The notes under the pieces: generated by a model
The model's database searches: none
The model's input: the letters and a program-made list of their open reading frames with translations, nothing else
What the model was told of the DNA's origin: nothing
In this document: in pieces, positions 49,944-51,363 of the stretch
How positions within the stretch are numbered: the stretch's first letter is position 1
How the letters are laid out: every line of letters begins with the position of its first letter
Translations under genes and position numbers: made by a program
Assembly: GCA_050251775.1 (NCBI GenBank)
Contig: JBFWMD010000021.1
Span: 1 to 51,363, forward strand
DNA length: 51,363 nt
DNA from: Paucidesulfovibrio sp050251775
GTDB lineage: Bacteria; Desulfobacterota; Desulfovibrionia; Desulfovibrionales; Desulfovibrionaceae
Direction: 5' to 3'

Positions 49944-50918
49944 ATGGCAGCCTTCATCATCAGGCGCATCCTGCAAGCCTTCTTGGTCATGATCATCATC
50001 GGCTTCATCGGATTCGCCATCAAGCAAAGCCTGGGAGATCCGGTGCGCGAACTCACCGGAATCTCGGTCTCGGCCCAGGAGCGCGATGCCCTGCGCGATA
50101 AACTCGGGCTCAACGACCCCTTTGTGGTCCAGTTCGGCCGCTTTCTCTACAACGCCGCCCACGGCGACCTCGGCCGCTCGTACTTCTATAAAAAACCCGC
50201 CATGGAAGTGATCCTTGCCAAGGCGCCGGCCACGCTGGAGCTGGTCTTCTGCAGTGCCGTGCTCATCGTCTTCCTCTCCGTGCCGCTCGGAATCTACTGT
50301 GCGATCCGGCCCAAACAGCTTCTCGCCAAGCTGATCATGGGCGGATCAACCGTGGGCGTGTCCATTCCGGTCTTTCTGACCGCCATTATGCTCATCTACA
50401 TTTTTTCCATTGAGCTGCACTGGCTGCCCTCCTTTGGCCGGGGCGAAACCGTGAATATCCACGGCTGGCACACGGGACTCCTGACCCTCGACGGCCTGAA
50501 ACACCTGATCATGCCCACCGTGGCCCTCTCCTCCATCATGCTGCCGCTGTTCATCCGGCTGATCCGCTCCGAGATGATGGAAGTGCTGGAAAACGACTAC
50601 ATCAAATACGCCTGGGCCAAGGGCCTGCCCCCCATGCGCGTCTGGATCGTGCATGCCTTCCGCAACACGCTCCTGCCGGTCATCACCGTGGGCGGCGTGC
50701 AACTCGGCATCATGATCGCCTTCACCATCCTCACGGAAACCGTCTTTTCCTGGCAGGGCATGGGCTTCATGTTCATCGAGGCTGTGGAACGCGCGGACTC
50801 CTCCCTGATGGTCGCCTATCTCGTGGTCGTGGGCTTCATCTTCGTGGTCGTGAACACGGTCGTGGACATCATCTACGGCCTGGTCAACCCGACCGTACGC
50901 ATCACGGGGAGAAAGTAG
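49944..50918 (+). CDS. Peptide-type ABC transporter permease (DppB/OppB-like)
   Basis: A 324-residue permease with about six membrane segments. MAAFIIRRILQAFLVMIIIGFIGFAI at the start, and MMEVLENDYIKYAWAKGLPPMRVWIVHAFRNTLLPVITVGGVQLG near residue 205 holds the EAA loop that contacts the ATPase. ATG at 49944 is chosen over a TTG inside the hairpin. Only weak GGA precedes it. Confidence 0.92.
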   Translation: MAAFIIRRILQAFLVMIIIGFIGFAIKQSLGDPVRELTGISVSAQERDALRDKLGLNDPFVVQFGRFLYNAAHGDLGRSYFYKKPAMEVILAKAPATLELVFCSAVLIVFLSVPLGIYCAIRPKQLLAKLIMGGSTVGVSIPVFLTAIMLIYIFSIELHWLPSFGRGETVNIHGWHTGLLTLDGLKHLIMPTVALSSIMLPLFIRLIRSEMMEVLENDYIKYAWAKGLPPMRVWIVHAFRNTLLPVITVGGVQLGIMIAFTILTETVFSWQGMGFMFIEAVERADSSLMVAYLVVVGFIFVVVNTVVDIIYGLVNPTVRITGRK

Positions 50919-50919
50919 C

Positions 50920-51363
50920 ATGCAGACGAGAAGCAGATGGCGTCGTTTCCGGGAATCCTATTTCCTGCACGACTTCCTCAAGGACAAAGTGGCGGTCACG
51001 AGCTTCATCGTGCTCGTGATCCTCGTCATCCTGGGCGTGGGTGCGCCGATCTTCGCCACGTCCAACCCCTACGACCCCAGCACCTACGACCTGGTCAACG
51101 CCGAACAACCTCCCGCGTTCATGGAGCACGGACAAACGCAATTCCCCCTGGGAACCGACGCCCAGGGACGCGACATGCTCTCCACCATGCTCTACGGCAT
51201 GCGCGTCTCCCTGATCATCGGCTTTGGCGCGGTGGCCATGCAGGGCATCATCGGCATCGTGATCGGCCTGATCTCCGGCTACTTCGGCGGACGCGTGGAC
51301 TCGGCCCTGATGCGGCTGGCCGACGTGCAGCTTTCCTTCTCCTCTTACATGATCGCCATTTTC
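50920..51363 (+). CDS. Peptide-type ABC transporter permease (DppC/OppC-like), cut by window end
   Basis: 148 codons from ATG at 50920, open to the last base. MQTRSRWRRFRESYFLHDFL then a membrane segment (VAVTSFIVLVILVILGVGAPIF), followed by FPLGTDAQGRDMLSTMLYGMRVSLIIGFGAV, the DppC/OppC signature (LGTDxxGRD). It starts one base after the dppB-like stop, with GGGGAGA upstream. The C-terminal half, including the EAA loop, and probably the ATPase genes lie beyond the window. Confidence 0.93.
   Translation, partial: MQTRSRWRRFRESYFLHDFLKDKVAVTSFIVLVILVILGVGAPIFATSNPYDPSTYDLVNAEQPPAFMEHGQTQFPLGTDAQGRDMLSTMLYGMRVSLIIGFGAVAMQGIIGIVIGLISGYFGGRVDSALMRLADVQLSFSSYMIAIF

Overview
The window looks like chromosomal DNA of a motile, GC-rich Desulfovibrio-like bacterium (Desulfovibrionales). 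This is inferred from the flagellar gene order flgF-flgG-flgA-flgH-flgI-flgJ-flgN-flgK-flgL-csrA-fliW next to flgM, from sigma-54-type and sigma-28-type flagellar promoters, and from the overall gene content; no database search was possible. The first 11 bases are the 3' end of an Illumina adapter, so the left edge is a contig end. The right edge cuts through an ABC-transporter permease gene.

Layout. (1) 11-2084, minus: NAD kinase followed by a DUF89-like protein with an altered active site. (2) 2206-13606: the flagellar region. A sigma-28-type promoter drives a small conserved gene and flgM on the plus strand. A convergent eleven-gene operon on the minus strand starts at a sigma-54-type promoter upstream of flgF, encodes rod, P- and L-rings, hook-filament junction proteins and their chaperone, and ends with the csrA/fliW regulatory pair. 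(3) 13707-24867, plus: a degenerate PilZ-like protein, tRNA-Gly(CCC), then the translation and RNA-metabolism cluster rimP-nusA-ylxR-infB-DUF503-rbfA-nrnA-truB-rpsO-pnp. (4) 24893-32850, minus: an orphan MEMO/AmrB protein, a 1057-residue secreted TPR protein downstream of a receiver-less sigma-54 activator, a secreted protein with a Gly/Met/Gln linker, and a flavoprotein with a ferredoxin-like Cys motif and a structured leader. (5) 33038-35314, minus: a tight cluster of methyltransferase, nikR, folE2 and a miniature flagellar-rod-like protein. (6) 35479-44182: the livGKHMF amino-acid ABC transporter, divergent from an Lrp/AsnC regulator and putA. (7) 44214-47986, minus: an M48-PDZ lipoprotein protease, a HerA-like ATPase and an EamA exporter. 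(8) 48244-51363, plus: a peptide/opine-type ABC transporter (binding protein and two permeases).

How it works together. Flagellar timing is read from the DNA: sigma-54 for rod, ring and junction genes, sigma-28 for its own anti-sigma factor FlgM, and CsrA-FliW for post-transcriptional control. The Lrp regulator sits between an amino-acid importer and proline catabolism, suggesting one amino-acid-use module. No phage, insertion sequence, CRISPR array or clear recent transfer was seen. The less ordinary items are the nikR-folE2-mini-rod cluster, Asp-box motifs in the FlgK and FlgL inserts, the attenuator-like leader and CxxCxxCxxxC motif of the flavoprotein, the GAFTHA sigma-54 activator with its TPR partner, and the near-leaderless livG.
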